Assembly (NCBI GenBank): GCA_965644295.1
Contig: CBFFRP010000446.1
Span: forward strand, 46,330-110,329
DNA: 64,000 nt
Source of the DNA: Paraphysomonas bandaiensis
Lineage: Eukaryota; Chrysophyceae
Direction: 5' to 3'
Positions 1-11,185 of the stretch are shown here, piece by piece. Every line of letters begins with the position of its first letter. Position 1 is the first letter of the stretch. Under the pieces are notes generated by a model. The model was not told the origin of the DNA. It searched no databases and was given only the letters and a program-made list of their open reading frames with translations. The translations under genes were made by a program, and so were the position numbers.

Positions 1-92
1 ACATACATACATACATACATACATACATACATACATACATACATACATACATACATACATACATACATACATACATACATACATACATACGT
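1..92. repeat. (ACAT)n tetranucleotide microsatellite, cut by the window edge
   Basis: Perfect ACAT/TACA repeats run from the window start to about position 90 and then decay into ACGTAC and ATATAC. The tract ends about 100 bp before the start codon of the coiled-coil gene at 191. It is the same repeat type as the arrays at 3044, 7762 and 24055. Confidence 0.97.
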
Positions 93-190
93 ACATATAC
101 ATACGGTATCATACAGGGGGCAGTTGACATGGAGTTGTGTGTATCGTTAGCACAGTGAGGTCGCCATCTCTTGCACTATAGAAGTGTAGG

Positions 191-1954
191 ATGACCCAGT
201 CGGATGACAGTGATCTGGCGTCTCAGTTAAGCTCTCTTCGTTCTGAGGTGTTTGATTATGAGGATGATAAGCCCTCTCGCTCATCAGCTAAGAAGCCATC
301 GAAGAGGAGCCATCGCAAGCTGTCGTTAGATGACATGCAGAGCCCCGCAGTGCATAGTCGTCATATGCACAGCAGTAACAGCAGAAACATCTCACGACAC
401 TCTTATGTGCATATGCCTGATCGAGATGCGAGCATCAGTCGAGCAGTTATCGAGACGGAGCAGATGGGTCTTCGGCTAACGGATGAGGTGCAGCGACTCA
501 GAGCAGAATTGAAGCGATCACAGGAACATCATGCAGACCTTAGTTCTACTTTGCGTCGAGTGAATGCTGACAACGATATACTGAGAAGGCAATGTGATGA
601 CTCAAGCTCTATCATCGAGCAGCTCACTGAACTCAATCACAAGCTATCACTGGAATGTGATAAGCTTAAGAATGACATGGTATAACAGATCGTCCTATTA
701 CATATAGTTGATTTTGCATAATTCAACTGATTTAATATTTGCTGTACTATGGGTGTATATCTAGTCTCATCCGTTTGTGTGTATTGTAGAGCGTGCACAG
801 CGAGAAAGTCTCGTTGGTAGAAGAAAAGAACAGTGTGACGACTGAAAAGCTACAGCTAGTAACGGGCGAGAGAGATAAACTGAAGGAAGAACTTGAAACA
901 CTCCGTCAAAAGGTGTGTATGAATAGGTTGTAGGATTTACAGATACTTGTGGGGTATGTTGCAGCTTGAAGTAATCGTGCCTATAGTTCGGTCGTAACCC
1001 GTACCTATTTGTTACACTTATTGATGTATGCGCAGAGCCTCTCCCAAGATTCCCAGTTACTCGCTCTCCAGAATGCTCTGGATGAGACCAAAGGAGAGTT
1101 GGTGACTGTGCGAAAGCAAACCGATGAGGTGAATATACTACAGTGGCACAGTTAAATTCCTGATGTTTTGTATACACTACAACGTATAATTTTATTTTAA
1201 ATTTCTATACAGGGTGGAGAGAGTCGCCAAGGCTTGCTCGCTCTGCTACAAGAACGGGATAGAGATGTCAAACGTCTAGGGGGGGCACTGAGAGAGGCTG
1301 GTAACACCGTAGAAGAGACAGCAGAGAGTTTGCACCAAGAAAGACGTCGATGTGAAGCTTTGGAGAGAGAGCTAGACTCTCTCCGCGGAGAGATGTCCAG
1401 GAATAGGCAACGTAAATTAAAAGGGGATGATGATCGTGCGTCTCTCGAACGACAGGTTCATGCCTTGGAGGAGCAACGGAGTTTTTTGCAAAGTGAGAAA
1501 ACCAAATTACAGGACACTGTCACTGATCTGAAAAGGCGATTGGCAGCCCAGTCAGAGCAGATAACTCAGCTCGAGGAATCAAACGCCAATATCACCACTG
1601 CGCACAACAGTAAGATACATTCACTAAGGTTGCAAGTTAACGCGAGTGCTAACACTCTTGAGAAGATTCAGGGACAGAAATTTAGGCAAGAGGAAATTAT
1701 TCAAGAGCTAAGGTTGGTCGCCCTCAGTTTATATATATGACATGTAGCTGCTCGTAGAGTACTTCTTGTTTAGAATTATACTTCATGCCTTATAGTAATT
1801 TCTTATTACTAGACTACAACTGTCGGTGCTGGAGGGAAAGTATGCCACTTTGAAGCGACTCAACAGGCAGCTCTTGACGGCAACCAACACTTACGAAGAT
1901 ATTCTGCGGAAAAGAGATAATAGTATGGACTCGAGGTCGATAAATATGATGTGA
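191..1954 (+). CDS. Coiled-coil protein, five exons
   Basis: Exons as read: 191-679, 790-912, 1036-1128, 1213-1712 and 1813-1954. All introns are GT-AG and the phases join cleanly. The N-terminal 80 residues are Ser/Arg/Lys-rich and look disordered. From about residue 85 to the end, nearly everything is heptad-rich (many Leu with Glu, Lys, Arg and Gln), as in centrosomal, Golgi or cytoskeletal coiled-coil proteins. There is no enzymatic motif, signal peptide or membrane segment. I cannot name the family: coiled coils look alike in low-complexity comparison. A structural or scaffold role is inference. The ATG at 191 is the first in a long open frame and lies about 100 bp after the ACAT array. 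The last exon ends with a short non-helical tail. Confidence 0.8.
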
Positions 1955-2322
1955 ATTAATGAAAGCTATGATCCGATTTTGTAGAATATGAAGTTATATT
2001 GCAATGATAAGCAGTGTTGTAGTTCTGGTGTATAGTGGGGTGAATAATGTAGAATGTAACTGTGATAAGTAAGAAGTATTGAGCCGAATTAAGACAATTT
2101 CATGATTATAAAAGATAGGAAAAAATGTAATTCTATTCTTCATCCAAATTTTATGGCAGAACTATAATTATACACGTATCATATATATATATGATATATG
2201 TTATCGCAACGGCGAACGAGAAAATGCCAAATCGTCAGAGTAGGAGTAATCACGACAGTTGAGGTCGTATATATGACTGCCTAATATAAACAAGCTATCT
2301 GAGTAATATACTTAAGGTCCTC
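1955..2322. other. Intergenic gap between convergent genes
   Basis: AT-rich sequence between the 3' end of the coiled-coil gene and the stop codon of the minus-strand acidic protein. A short ATATATAT tract lies near 2180. I see no ORF, RNA gene or repeat family member. Confidence 0.6.
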
Positions 2323-2970
2323 TTACTTTTCCTCGTCCCAGCCATCTTCACCATCGATGTCTGAGTCATCAAAATAGCCGCCATCGCTATCGGAACTCAG
2401 CCACCATATCCCGCCCGTCCAAATATGATCCCAACTCTTACTGCTGTCCACTTCTCCATCCCACTCTTCAACTTCGTCTACTTCGACATCACCATCTCCA
2501 TCATGATCAATCCACTGACCCATCAAGTGCTCCACTCGCAAAGTGCCAAGAGTCATACCTTCAAACAGACTATCCGGGCTATCGCTTCCTTCGCTCAGGT
2601 CCCAAAATTCACCATCCCAACAAACTACTGGCCCAGCATCATCATGTTCTAAAGCATGATATTCTTCCAGCTCCATATCTGCTTCTATTATAGAACTGTC
2701 TGTAACCTTCTCGCCAACTGCGATTTCACCTCCTGCTCTACTCACACAGATATTGGAGGGGTCAAATTCACGGGAACTATTCACTAGTAACGAATGAGAT
2801 AACTTCAGGCGGTCGTCATTCACTGACGGCGATATGAACCCTCTGAATAACACACTCGACACTCGACTCAAAATACACCACGAAACAGGACACGACAGAG
2901 ACGCTGGAGACTCATGTCTGTCTTTGTGCAGCCACGACACATACACCTTTCGACTGAACCACCAAAACAT
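2323..2970 (-). CDS. Small acidic protein with one EF-hand-like loop
   Basis: Single open frame of 215 codons, not recognised as a known family. The C-terminal two thirds is very acidic (runs of Asp, Glu and Ser) and Trp-rich. It contains DHDGDGDVEVDE, which fits the 12-residue EF-hand calcium loop: acidic residues at 1, 3 and 5, Gly at 6, Val at 8, Glu at 12. A plausible helix (VEHLMGQWI) precedes it. Only one such loop is visible, whereas EF hands usually pair. The N-terminal 40 residues have a different, hydrophobic and basic composition, so the true start may lie further in, or that part may be upstream sequence read by chance. The gene diverges from the PUB-domain gene across the TGTA array. 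Calcium binding is inference. Confidence 0.5.
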   Translation of the reverse strand: MFWWFSRKVYVSWLHKDRHESPASLSCPVSWCILSRVSSVLFRGFISPSVNDDRLKLSHSLLVNSSREFDPSNICVSRAGGEIAVGEKVTDSSIIEADMELEEYHALEHDDAGPVVCWDGEFWDLSEGSDSPDSLFEGMTLGTLRVEHLMGQWIDHDGDGDVEVDEVEEWDGEVDSSKSWDHIWTGGIWWLSSDSDGGYFDDSDIDGEDGWDEEK

Positions 2971-3043
2971 CCCTTAATATATACACCCCCCTCTAAACAT
3001 AACACACCCACGCAAGTGCTACATGTCCACATCCATAACATGA

Positions 3044-3494
3044 ATGTATGTATGTATGTATGTATGTATGTATGTATGTATGTATGTATGTATGTATGTA
3101 TGTATGTATGTATGTATGTATGTATGTATGTATGTATGTATGTATGTATGTATGTATGTATGTATGTATGTATGTATGTATGTATGTATGTATGTATGTA
3201 TGTATGTATGTATGTATGTATGTATGTATGTATGTATGTATGTATGTATGTATGTATGTATGTATGTATGTATGTATGTATGTATGTATGTATGTATGTA
3301 TGTAGGTATGTATGTATGTATGTATGTATGTATGTATGTATGTATGTATGTATGTATGTATGTATGTATGTATGTATGTATGTATGTATGTATGTATGTA
3401 TGGATGTATGTATGTATGTATGTATGTATGTATGTATGTATGTATGTATGTATGTATGTATGTATGTATGTATGTATGTATGTATGTATGTATA
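3044..3494. repeat. (TGTA)n array of about 450 bp
   Basis: Tetranucleotide array with two single-base interruptions (near 3304 and 3402). It separates the divergent acidic-protein gene (start 2970) and PUB gene (start 3548) and ends 54 bp before the latter's ATG. It is open in several frames (Met-Tyr-Val-Cys on plus, Ile-His-Thr-Tyr on minus). These are translation artefacts of the repeat, not genes. Confidence 0.97.
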
Positions 3495-3547
3495 CGGTGT
3501 GCATCATGTGGAGGTTGTTCTGTTGAGTGTCAGTTATCGTTGCAGTC

Positions 3548-4733
3548 ATGTCAGAGATATCTAAAACAAAGAGGGCAGTGGACGATCTGTGTAGCAGGCT
3601 GTATGATCACAGGCACGTGTCTGCTATGAGTGCGGAGGATCTGCATGCCATGCAGAGCACTCTGCAGACTCTGCGCGACAGATGCGATGCCTTCATAGGC
3701 AAGATAGACCTCAAAGATCCCGTCACGCAGGCCCCCAGATACGGCCCCAATATGGTCAAGAAGATTACCGATCTCTCGGATAGTATCGACGCGCTTATAG
3801 GGGACTGCAACGAGGCTGTGTCTCAACTGCCCCCTCAAGATGAAGCTGTGCACGAAGACCCTGCTGACGAGATGCCCTCTTCAGTCCCAGACCCTTCTGA
3901 CCACACACATGCACCTGTGGACATCACTACTCCACCTGAGACACAGACACAGTCTACGAAATCGATGCTCTTATCTGATCGCGTTGCTGAAGAAGAGAAG
4001 GAAGCGTTGAGTCAACAAGCAGCATTGATTCGAGCTCGGAAGAATAAAGAAGAGCAAGAAGCCAAAGAAGCACAGGGGTGTGAGTTATACCGTTTACGAT
4101 GGGTGACGCATCATATAAATACTCGCTGGAAATCGGGTGGTATCTCTGAAGCGCTGACTGCCCTTGCTAGTGAGATCAAGCGCTCTGACGACGAGATTAT
4201 TCAGAATGTTAAAATTAGAGAAGCTGTAGAACTTGTATCAAATATTTTAGATAACGTGCACAAGAAACCCGATGATGAAAAGCTTCGGCGAATCCGATCG
4301 AATCACCCAGTTATACATGTGAGTGATTGGATAGTGTTATTATCGTTCACTTATGTGAGATCATCGAAGTTTCGTAGTGTATGCTAACCGTGTATTGTGT
4401 ATGGAGTAGGAAAAGCTTACTAGTCATGGAGAGTCTGGATTAGGATTGCTGATCTCAGTTGGATTCCTCGCCAAGGCAACATACTCCAATGGCACACCTA
4501 TCATCGATGAACCACCCATAGGCGCTCCTCCTAATGTAAGTGAGGAGGATGTGCCTAGAGCTATAACGGCTATTGCGGACCCGGGATACATGTATACAGT
4601 CATGCTTGAGATGTTCGAGCCAAGCATAGAGCCTGCTGAAGGGTCTGCGAATTGGATACGTTGGTTTGATGGCTTGGAGGAGTCTAAGAAACAGTTGCAA
4701 TTGTTTTTGGATAGTCTAAATATGTCTAAATAG
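3548..4733 (+). CDS. PUB-domain protein (p97-adaptor type)
   Basis: Two exons, 3548-4318 and 4410-4733, phase 0 at the splice; 364 residues. Residues about 190-300 match a PUB/PUG domain: a helical stretch with LRRIRSNHPVIHEKL followed by the Gly-rich GLGLLISVGFLAK, as in the PUB modules of PNGase and UBXN6-like proteins, which bind the C-terminus of the AAA ATPase p97/Cdc48. The first 100 residues are helical. A Pro/Thr/Asp-rich linker (about 100-145) and a Lys/Glu-rich helix (about 150-180) follow. No UBX, UBA or transglutaminase catalytic motif is visible, so it is more likely an adaptor than an enzyme. The start is the ATG just after the TGTA array; a second in-frame ATG 24 bp upstream is possible. 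A role in ubiquitin-dependent protein handling is inference from the family. Confidence 0.75.
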
Positions 4734-5312
4734 CATTTGATTACAAATATACTTCTTAACTTATTCAAATTTATATTTTTTAAATTTATATTTAAGGTAC
4801 GATACTAGGTTTTTAATCTATATATTTCAATATGACACATCTTTGAAAAGTGATTGCTTTTATTGTTTTAGTGAACACTGCAGGGCTAGGGAATAGGGAA
4901 CTATATATGGAATTGATATATATTGTAAAATATAGTGATTGGTGGAGAGGCCTAATATTTACTATTCTACCATACTGGTTGTAAACGTAACTCACAATAT
5001 ATTGATAGTCATCAATATAGATATATATATGAAAGTATTATTATTAGCAATAGGCGCCGAGAATCAGCAACAGATAGGTAGCTAGATGACTAGATAAAAA
5101 CTAGTCAAGCTAGAGATGGACTTATACCTGTAACTAACTAGTACAAAAGCTATATAACACTACGAAAGCAGATTGTACGTCGCCGCAAGCACCAAGGTGC
5201 ACACTATGACTATCATGAATCTTCAACACATACTATCATCAATTCAGTTTGTGATATGTTTCATTGATTTAAGATGACACTCAATTCTAAGAGCGCTTCA
5301 TACAAAAAAATA
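4734..5312. other. Intergenic gap between convergent genes
   Basis: AT-rich and without ORFs. It contains a partial copy of dispersed family A (5036-5215), described separately. Nothing else is recognisable. Confidence 0.6.
5036..5215 (+). repeat. Family A dispersed repeat, end fragment
   Basis: Shares the terminal segment TTAGCAATAGGCG and the later CTACGAAAGCAG...CGCCGCAAGCACCAAGGTG with the full-length family A element at 46577-47306 and, in reverse, with 19960-20040. It carries only the terminal part, not the core. Confidence 0.65.
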
Positions 5313-7728
5313 TTAATTAGATTTAATATCGAAATCTAATTTTACTGTTGTATCTCCATAGACAAACCGCGGACATACCTGTAAATAATTCCTACCATTG
5401 ACCATGTGGGGTTCCCTGAAAAACTTGACACTAGTTTTGAGGTACGGAGGGAAATTATCCCCCTGACAGAAGCTGATTTTCTCTGATTCAGAGACATCAA
5501 AATCGACCCACACAGCTACACAGTCACATTGCTCTTCGTCAAGTACGGTGAAGGGGACATTCACAGCAGTTGGCACTGACACAACGGCATCATCTCCGGC
5601 TTCTCGTTCCAGTAAACAGCGGTCATAGTGGAGAGTTGCTACAGATGTGGGGGAAGACAATATTTTCTTACGATACACCCCAAGCTTGTATGGAAACAAG
5701 TTTTCATGCCAACCGGTCTGAACGTCATCAAGGTAATCGTGATTAAATCCCGACACTCTGAATCGCACAAAATATATTAATGTGATAACGAAACCAAAAG
5801 CAATGCACAACTTACATTCCCGCAGTTCCGTGACTGACCCGCAAATCTGGCAGGCAAAACGCAGCTACCATTATATGAGCTCTAATAGGGCACACCTGAA
5901 ACCTCGATGCCTGTACAGGGCTCCTTCTTATGAAATTCAGGGCATAGAGATAAGATAATGCACTCTCAATGGGCAAGCAGTGCAACTGGTAAAAGAAACA
6001 CTCCGAAGTAATTGTTACCACTGATAATTGTGTAGACGGGGAGTTTCCCGTGCTATCGTCTCCCTCGAAAAGAGAGGTGAAACCACTTGATAGAAAGGAT
6101 GCCCCATCTTCATCATCAAGTACCACACAACCTTGTGGTGATAGACTACCAGCAGTGATATTACTACTGATTAACTGTCCGTAGAACATGGCCGAAAATT
6201 GTTTCTTCTCTATTGACACAACCTGAGCCTTACCATCACTGTCTCCTAGATGGCCCACATTTTCTAGAGCTGAAGCTGTCATCAGAGCCAACGTAGAGCC
6301 ATCTGAGATGTCCACAAACAGGCCTTTGCCTGGCAATGACTTGGTGGCACTCACGTAGGCTTCTACAACTGTCTGTATCCCGCTCTGCCACTTACCCATA
6401 ACTACACTATCGTTTAGCATTTGCAAACGCTCAGGTCCACATAGCAGATGCCAGCCACATCCACAAGGCTCTGGAGCCTGAGCTACCTGTTCTACCCTAG
6501 GTTTTTTTATCTTACTCGGACTCTCGCTTGTCACGGCGCGATCAACAGAGCACCAAATTTGCAGGGCATCATGGGTTATAGTAACGTCAAAAATATCTCC
6601 GGCATTGCACTTATATCCCCCCTCCTTTCCAAGAGGATATACCACTTGTAACCAATGGTCTTGCCAAGCGTGCGCACCTGGAGAAGTAGAGTAGCTGTAT
6701 CCATTATCACGAATGTCTGATTCAGGTAGTAGGTCAGCTCTCCACCACACAAGAAGGCCATGGACAGTCCCATCTGCAGTGGCCTCGATTCGAACACTGT
6801 GGCTTGCCCCTTCACACTGATGAAACTGCACTGAAAATAAGGGACACGTGTCACTGAGTATCCTTGCTCCTCTAGACAGCAATTGCTCCCCCCAGTGGAC
6901 AGGAATCATCCGTCCATGTGCACAGGTTGACCGACTATTGACTCCATCTCTACGGGGGGATAGCCCTCCCATGCAACTATTTCCCACAGTAGACATGTGA
7001 AGCACATCTTCGCTTTCAATTAGCGATCCAAAAACACAAGCTTGACTGGGGATTACGCGACCTTCAATTGGCCCAACAGATTTGTCCATGAACCTCTCTA
7101 TAGCATCCCCATGCGCTAATAACACTCCCTCACCCAGCAACGCAGAATCCATAAGCTCCGATAGTATAATATCCGGTGAAAATGGGAGTGCTTCGATGTC
7201 AGAACTCTTCGATGCAACTATAAGTATTTGATCGCTCATACCATTGCTCTCAACCACAGCACGAGCAACATCAGCAAGAGCTTCAAACATTTCACACCCG
7301 ATGACAAACTCTGCTCCGTGACGAACACACATCATCGCCAACAGCCCTGTGCCTGTGCCAATATCCAGCACTGTAGGCCGTCTGTTGTACTTGTGTATGA
7401 AGGTAGAGATGGATGCGGCTATGGCTTGTTCGTATATGTCATTTCTACAGTGATCATGCAGCATAGAGGTCATCTGAGACATGCCGATGACACGTCTCAT
7501 TACTGCCAGTTGATCCTCCTCCTCTGACCATACCAATGACCCGTCAATAGGGCTGACAGAGGCGGATAGCATTACTCTAACAGAGTCTCCAGATGGGGTC
7601 CTCTTCACGCCTATGAGCACCTCCTCAGCGCTGGACACATCCTGAACATCCGTCAGATCATACGGAGTCACTCCGGACCCTCCACTACCAACCAAACCAC
7701 CGCCTCCCTTGTCCAGACCCTGATACAT
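5313..7728 (-). CDS. PRMT7: Protein arginine methyltransferase 7
   Basis: Two exons on the minus strand, 7728-5816 and 5757-5313 (58-bp intron, phase 2), 785 residues. Family enzymes transfer methyl groups from S-adenosylmethionine to arginine, and PRMT7 makes only monomethylarginine. The first methyltransferase domain carries the SAM motif VLDIGTGTGLLAM and a double-E loop SELMDSALLGEG, both typical of PRMT7, preceded by the MTSMLHDHCRNDIY segment. The second, C-terminal domain keeps the fold outline (LFVDISDGSTLALM) but lacks the glycine-rich SAM loop, as expected for the inactive second repeat of PRMT7. It is longer than the human enzyme (about 690) because of a Gly/Ser-rich N-terminus and linkers. 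The ATG lies only 33 bp from a 630-bp TGTA array. Read-through past the possible GTATGT in the last exon gives a sensible C-terminus, so I kept it unspliced. Confidence 0.88.
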
Positions 7729-7761
7729 GGCGAAACGAGGTAGATATAGAGAATAATATGC

Positions 7762-8392
7762 ATGTATGTATGTATGTATGTATGTATGTATGTATGTATG
7801 TATGTATGTATGTATGTATGTATGTATGTATGTATGTATGTATGTATGTATGTATGTATGTATGTATGTATGTATGTATGTATGTATGTATGTATGTATG
7901 TATGTATGTATGTATGTATGTATGTATGTATGTATGTATGTATGTATGTATGTATGTATGTATGTATGTATGTATGTATGTATGTATGTATGTATGTATG
8001 TATGTATGTATGTATGTATGTATGTATGTATGTATGTATGTATGTATGTATGTATGTATGTATGTATGTATGTATGTATGTATGTATGTATGTATGTATG
8101 TATGTATGTATGTATGTATGTATGTATGTATGTATGTATGTATGTATGTATGTATGTATGTATGTATGTATGTATGTATGTATGTATGTATGTATGTATG
8201 TATGTATGTATGTATGTATGTATGTATGTATGTATGTATGTATGTATGTATGTATGTATGTATGTATGTATGTATGTATGTATGTATGTATGTATGTATG
8301 TATGTATGTATGTATGTATGTATGTATGTATGTATGTATGTATGTATGTATGTATGTATGTATGTATGTATGTATGTATGTATGTATGTATG
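7762..8392. repeat. Perfect (TGTA)n array of about 630 bp upstream of PRMT7
   Basis: About 158 uninterrupted copies of the tetranucleotide. It ends 33 bp from the PRMT7 start codon and occupies its promoter or 5' leader position. I noticed no interruption along its length. This suggests recent expansion, or collapse/extension during assembly. Confidence 0.98.
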
Positions 8393-8554
8393 GTGGATAT
8401 TCTCGTTATAGTGATTTTTAGCCTTGGTACGGGGATTTTTGCATAAAATCCCCGCTTTATAGTTTTTAAACCTATAGTTTTTAATGAAAATCCTTATTTT
8501 GGTTGATTGTTGTGAAAAAATTGATAGGTGTAATACATGCATCTGTATGCAGCG

Positions 8555-9468
8555 ATGTCGAAGAAGGCGAGGAGGTCCAGTAAAGGTGGAAGAGGAAAAG
8601 GGGGAGAGGGTTCAAATGGAGCCTAGTACCTCTAGCTCGAAGGAGGGAGGAGGCAGTCTCCAACCCTGAGCCTCCGCTGCAGGAGGCAGCAGAGGAGAGC
8701 TCAGCTAACAGTCCCCACGTGGTGAGATGATGAGGGGGCGAGGGCCCAGAAGAACCCCTTATGATGAGAGTCGATGAAGAAGGTTTAGTGATTTCAGATG
8801 AGTACCTGATTCTGATCGGTGCGATGTTTGTGGCCGGTTGAAGGACTGGCACAAATCCAAGTCATGCCCTCTGCGAAATGCGGCGGGGGCGGACGTAGAC
8901 CCCACGATGAAGTGGACTGACTCTGTGCGGCGGGGGCGGACGTAGACCCCACGATGAAGTGGACTGACTCTGCAGTAGCCGAGGATTTGTTGGCAAATAA
9001 GGGTTGTCACTTTTTACCGAGAAATGGGTGGGAGAATAGAAAGACTGGCACTTTTGGGAAGGACTCCAAGGTGAGTTCCCTGATGTGTATTTCTTAAATC
9101 ATTCTCTTCATTGCCATTTATAACAGTGATTGTTTGCAATGAACAGGGTGGGACAAGGACGTGCAAGGCTCTCCTTGATACTGGAGCATCGGCTAATTTC
9201 ATCAGTACTGACGTAGCAAACTGGTTAGTTGCTAGTGGCACTATTCCTGTTTCCGTAAATAAAAATATAGCTGGTGGTTTCAAATCCGCTATGTCCTTAT
9301 GTCAGAGGGGTTTCTCTGGACATTAATATCCATACGGAGACTATGGAATCTCCGGGATTTCAAGCTACAATAGACGCTTGGGAGTTGGATTTAAATTTTG
9401 AATTTATTTTAGGGGTGCACACAGTCCGCAAATTGGATTTAGTAGTACAATTCCATATCTATAAGTAA
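8555..9468 (+). mobile_element. Decayed LTR-retroelement fragment: nucleocapsid knuckle and retropepsin
   Basis: A gag-protease relic in broken frames. A short Gly/Lys/Arg-rich start lies at 8555-8626. CDVCGRLKDWHKSKSC at 8820-8867 is a CCHC-like zinc knuckle, with six rather than four residues before the His. At 9111-9326, LLDTGASANFIS carries the retroviral-type aspartic protease active site (Asp-Thr-Gly), and the flap and C-terminal part continue in another frame (9274-9468, ending with FILGVHTVRKLDL). Stop codons and frame changes separate the pieces, partly because of a 47-bp duplication. No reverse transcriptase follows. A Ty3/gypsy- or BEL-like origin is inference from the DTGAS motif; it is not the copia family seen at 55-64 kb. 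I see no LTRs. Confidence 0.7.
8879..8972 (+). repeat. Two tandem copies of a 47-bp unit
   Basis: An exact direct duplication (8879-8925 and 8926-8972) beginning TGCGGCGGGGGCGGACGTAG. Since 47 is not a multiple of three, it throws the gag reading frame after the zinc knuckle into a TAG. Reading across one copy only restores continuity (DPTMKWTDSAVAEDLLANKG). Confidence 0.95.
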
Positions 9469-10305
9469 TTTTTTCTCTGTCCGAAGATCTAAGTCTACAC
9501 TATAACAACGTAGTTAATAGCTTTCCAAACTGGAGTGTGGAATACGATACTTTAAACATTAACTTAGGGGTTTTCAGTATAAAACCATGGTTTTACAAGA
9601 CAAAAACTGTGTTTTGTAGTAAAAAACTGTTTTTTTAACGAAAACCTGGGTTTTCTAATCGTGGATGGTGCCGTTATGGTGGACAGTATGGCTTAAGGTA
9701 CACACCACCCAGCACCATAACCATATCTCTATATATGCTGCTGCTGGTGATGAGCTGTTAGCTGACTACTTGATCGTTGAGTGTCTTGTAGTTGCAATGT
9801 ATAGCACGCTACAGTCAGTGCTGTATACTCATGGATGGGGTAAGAAGAACCTCCTCCGTCACGATATGCAGCAGTGCCGTGGAGCATATGCTACATGCAT
9901 GTTACAGCAGTATCAGTGCTGGGCTCTGTAGTTAGTTTATTGAACTACAACCAACTCCTACGTGCGTACTTGAAGTTTGGTAAAGTCAATCGCTAGTAGT
10001 TATCCTGTATTCTATGTAGCAATGAAATACAGAATATACATGACTACAGTATAGGAGTAGCTATTACAAGTATACAAAGAAACTGAAAATATAGTAGCTG
10101 TTAAAGATATGATTTGTAGAACAGAATGTTGATGTTGGTGAATGACGTGGTTCCTAACTCACAGGGCTACAACATCATAAACTTACTATATCTCCTATAA
10201 TATCAATCAGTCAATATTGCACTAACTAAAAGCGTAAATTAATATAGTTATCGTTGTTGAACTTACGATATAAACCAGTCGTGCATAGAATCACCTGGCT
10301 GTTAG

Positions 10306-10580
10306 AGGTGCACATGTCACTGAAGTTCACTTGCTCTACACGTGAACCTCAACGTTGCTTGTTGAACACAATGCACTACTGATTAATCTGAGCACTGCAC
10401 TCATATTCATGACCGTCTGCTGATGCATCTGACCTCAGTCACTATGCATCATGCGTTCACCAGTCACTCCCGTATCTGACATAGTCACAAATCAGTAAAT
10501 GAATACTCACGTACGTACTGCACACTAACTCACTTCAATCTATATCGCATCATACTGTAGAATTCAACACCGTCAAGTAT
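10306..10580 (+). repeat. Family C dispersed repeat
   Basis: Diverged homologue of 48135-48497. Shared blocks include TTGCTTGTTGAACACAATGC, TTAATCTGAxCACT and GTAGAATTCAACACCGxCAA in the same order with small indels. Non-coding. Confidence 0.6.
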
Positions 10581-10584
10581 CAAC

Positions 10585-10850
10585 TTTCAGGGCTGCGTAT
10601 AAATTAATCGTCAATTATAATTGCAATTTTTACTTGCTGTCTCAATTTCAATTATTGCAATTACTTAATACTAAAATATTGTTATCAATCCCTGCTATAT
10701 CTAGCAATTAGCAGTCAATATATAATATATACCTTAGACCTAGCAGGGCTGCTTCACAATTAATTATCAATTAATTGACGCATGTTGTAGTGAATTATAA
10801 TTACAATTATTACTTGTCGTCCCAATTAATTGAAACTACACTACGTACTC
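10585..10850. repeat. Family B AT-rich inverted elements, two adjacent copies
   Basis: Two stretches (about 10590-10680 and 10745-10850) start with AGGGCTGC and are followed by TAATT/AATTAATTGAC, TATAATTGCAATT and TCCCAATT or TCTCAATT blocks. They are rich in self-complementary AATT words, like a small MITE. Related copies lie at 12060-12133 (ending GCAGCCCT, the reverse of AGGGCTGC) and 43220-43340. Confidence 0.6.
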
Positions 10851-10914
10851 AAATAGCTATATATTAGCTGCAAATATAGCTACCTCAACGTTCTAAATGC
10901 GTAAATTGTTATTA

Positions 10915-11110
10915 TAATCTTAGCTCTACTGAACATTGTTGATTATGGTATGCAAGTGCTTCAGCGATGCTTGCTTCCGCTGCTTGCTACCACTAATCAA
11001 ACGTCGTCATACTGAATAAGAATCTCATTGTCATCACCTTCTTCTTCCTCATTGAGAAAAGATGTTTTAATATTATCCTTTTCCGTCCGAGATAGTGCGG
11101 CTTCATTCCA
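10915..11110 (+). repeat. Family D dispersed repeat
   Basis: Shares with 19168-19345, in the same orientation, the blocks CTTAGCTCTACTGA, GGxATGCAAGTG, ATCAAACG, CTTCTTC...TTxAGAAAA and TTCCGTCCG. Non-coding. In both places a copy of family A lies within a few hundred bp downstream. Confidence 0.6.
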
Positions 11111-11185
11111 TTGGATATATACTATATATAATATCTGATTATTTAACAATAGGCATATAAGTGTTAAAACTAAACAGAAATTTAT

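Noticed and set aside
767-1177. 136-codon minus-strand ORF
   Set aside because: It lies across exons 2 and 3 and introns of the coiled-coil gene, whose splice sites and phases are consistent on the plus strand.
3019-3549. Long frames reading repeated Met-Tyr-Val-Cys or Ile-His-Thr-Tyr at 3.0-3.5 kb and 7.7-8.5 kb
   Set aside because: They are translations of the TGTA tetranucleotide arrays, open in several frames on both strands, with no other sequence content.
9665-9931. 88-codon ORF after the gag-protease relic
   Set aside because: No domain, no continuation of the retroelement order (no reverse transcriptase motif), and composition like the surrounding non-coding DNA.
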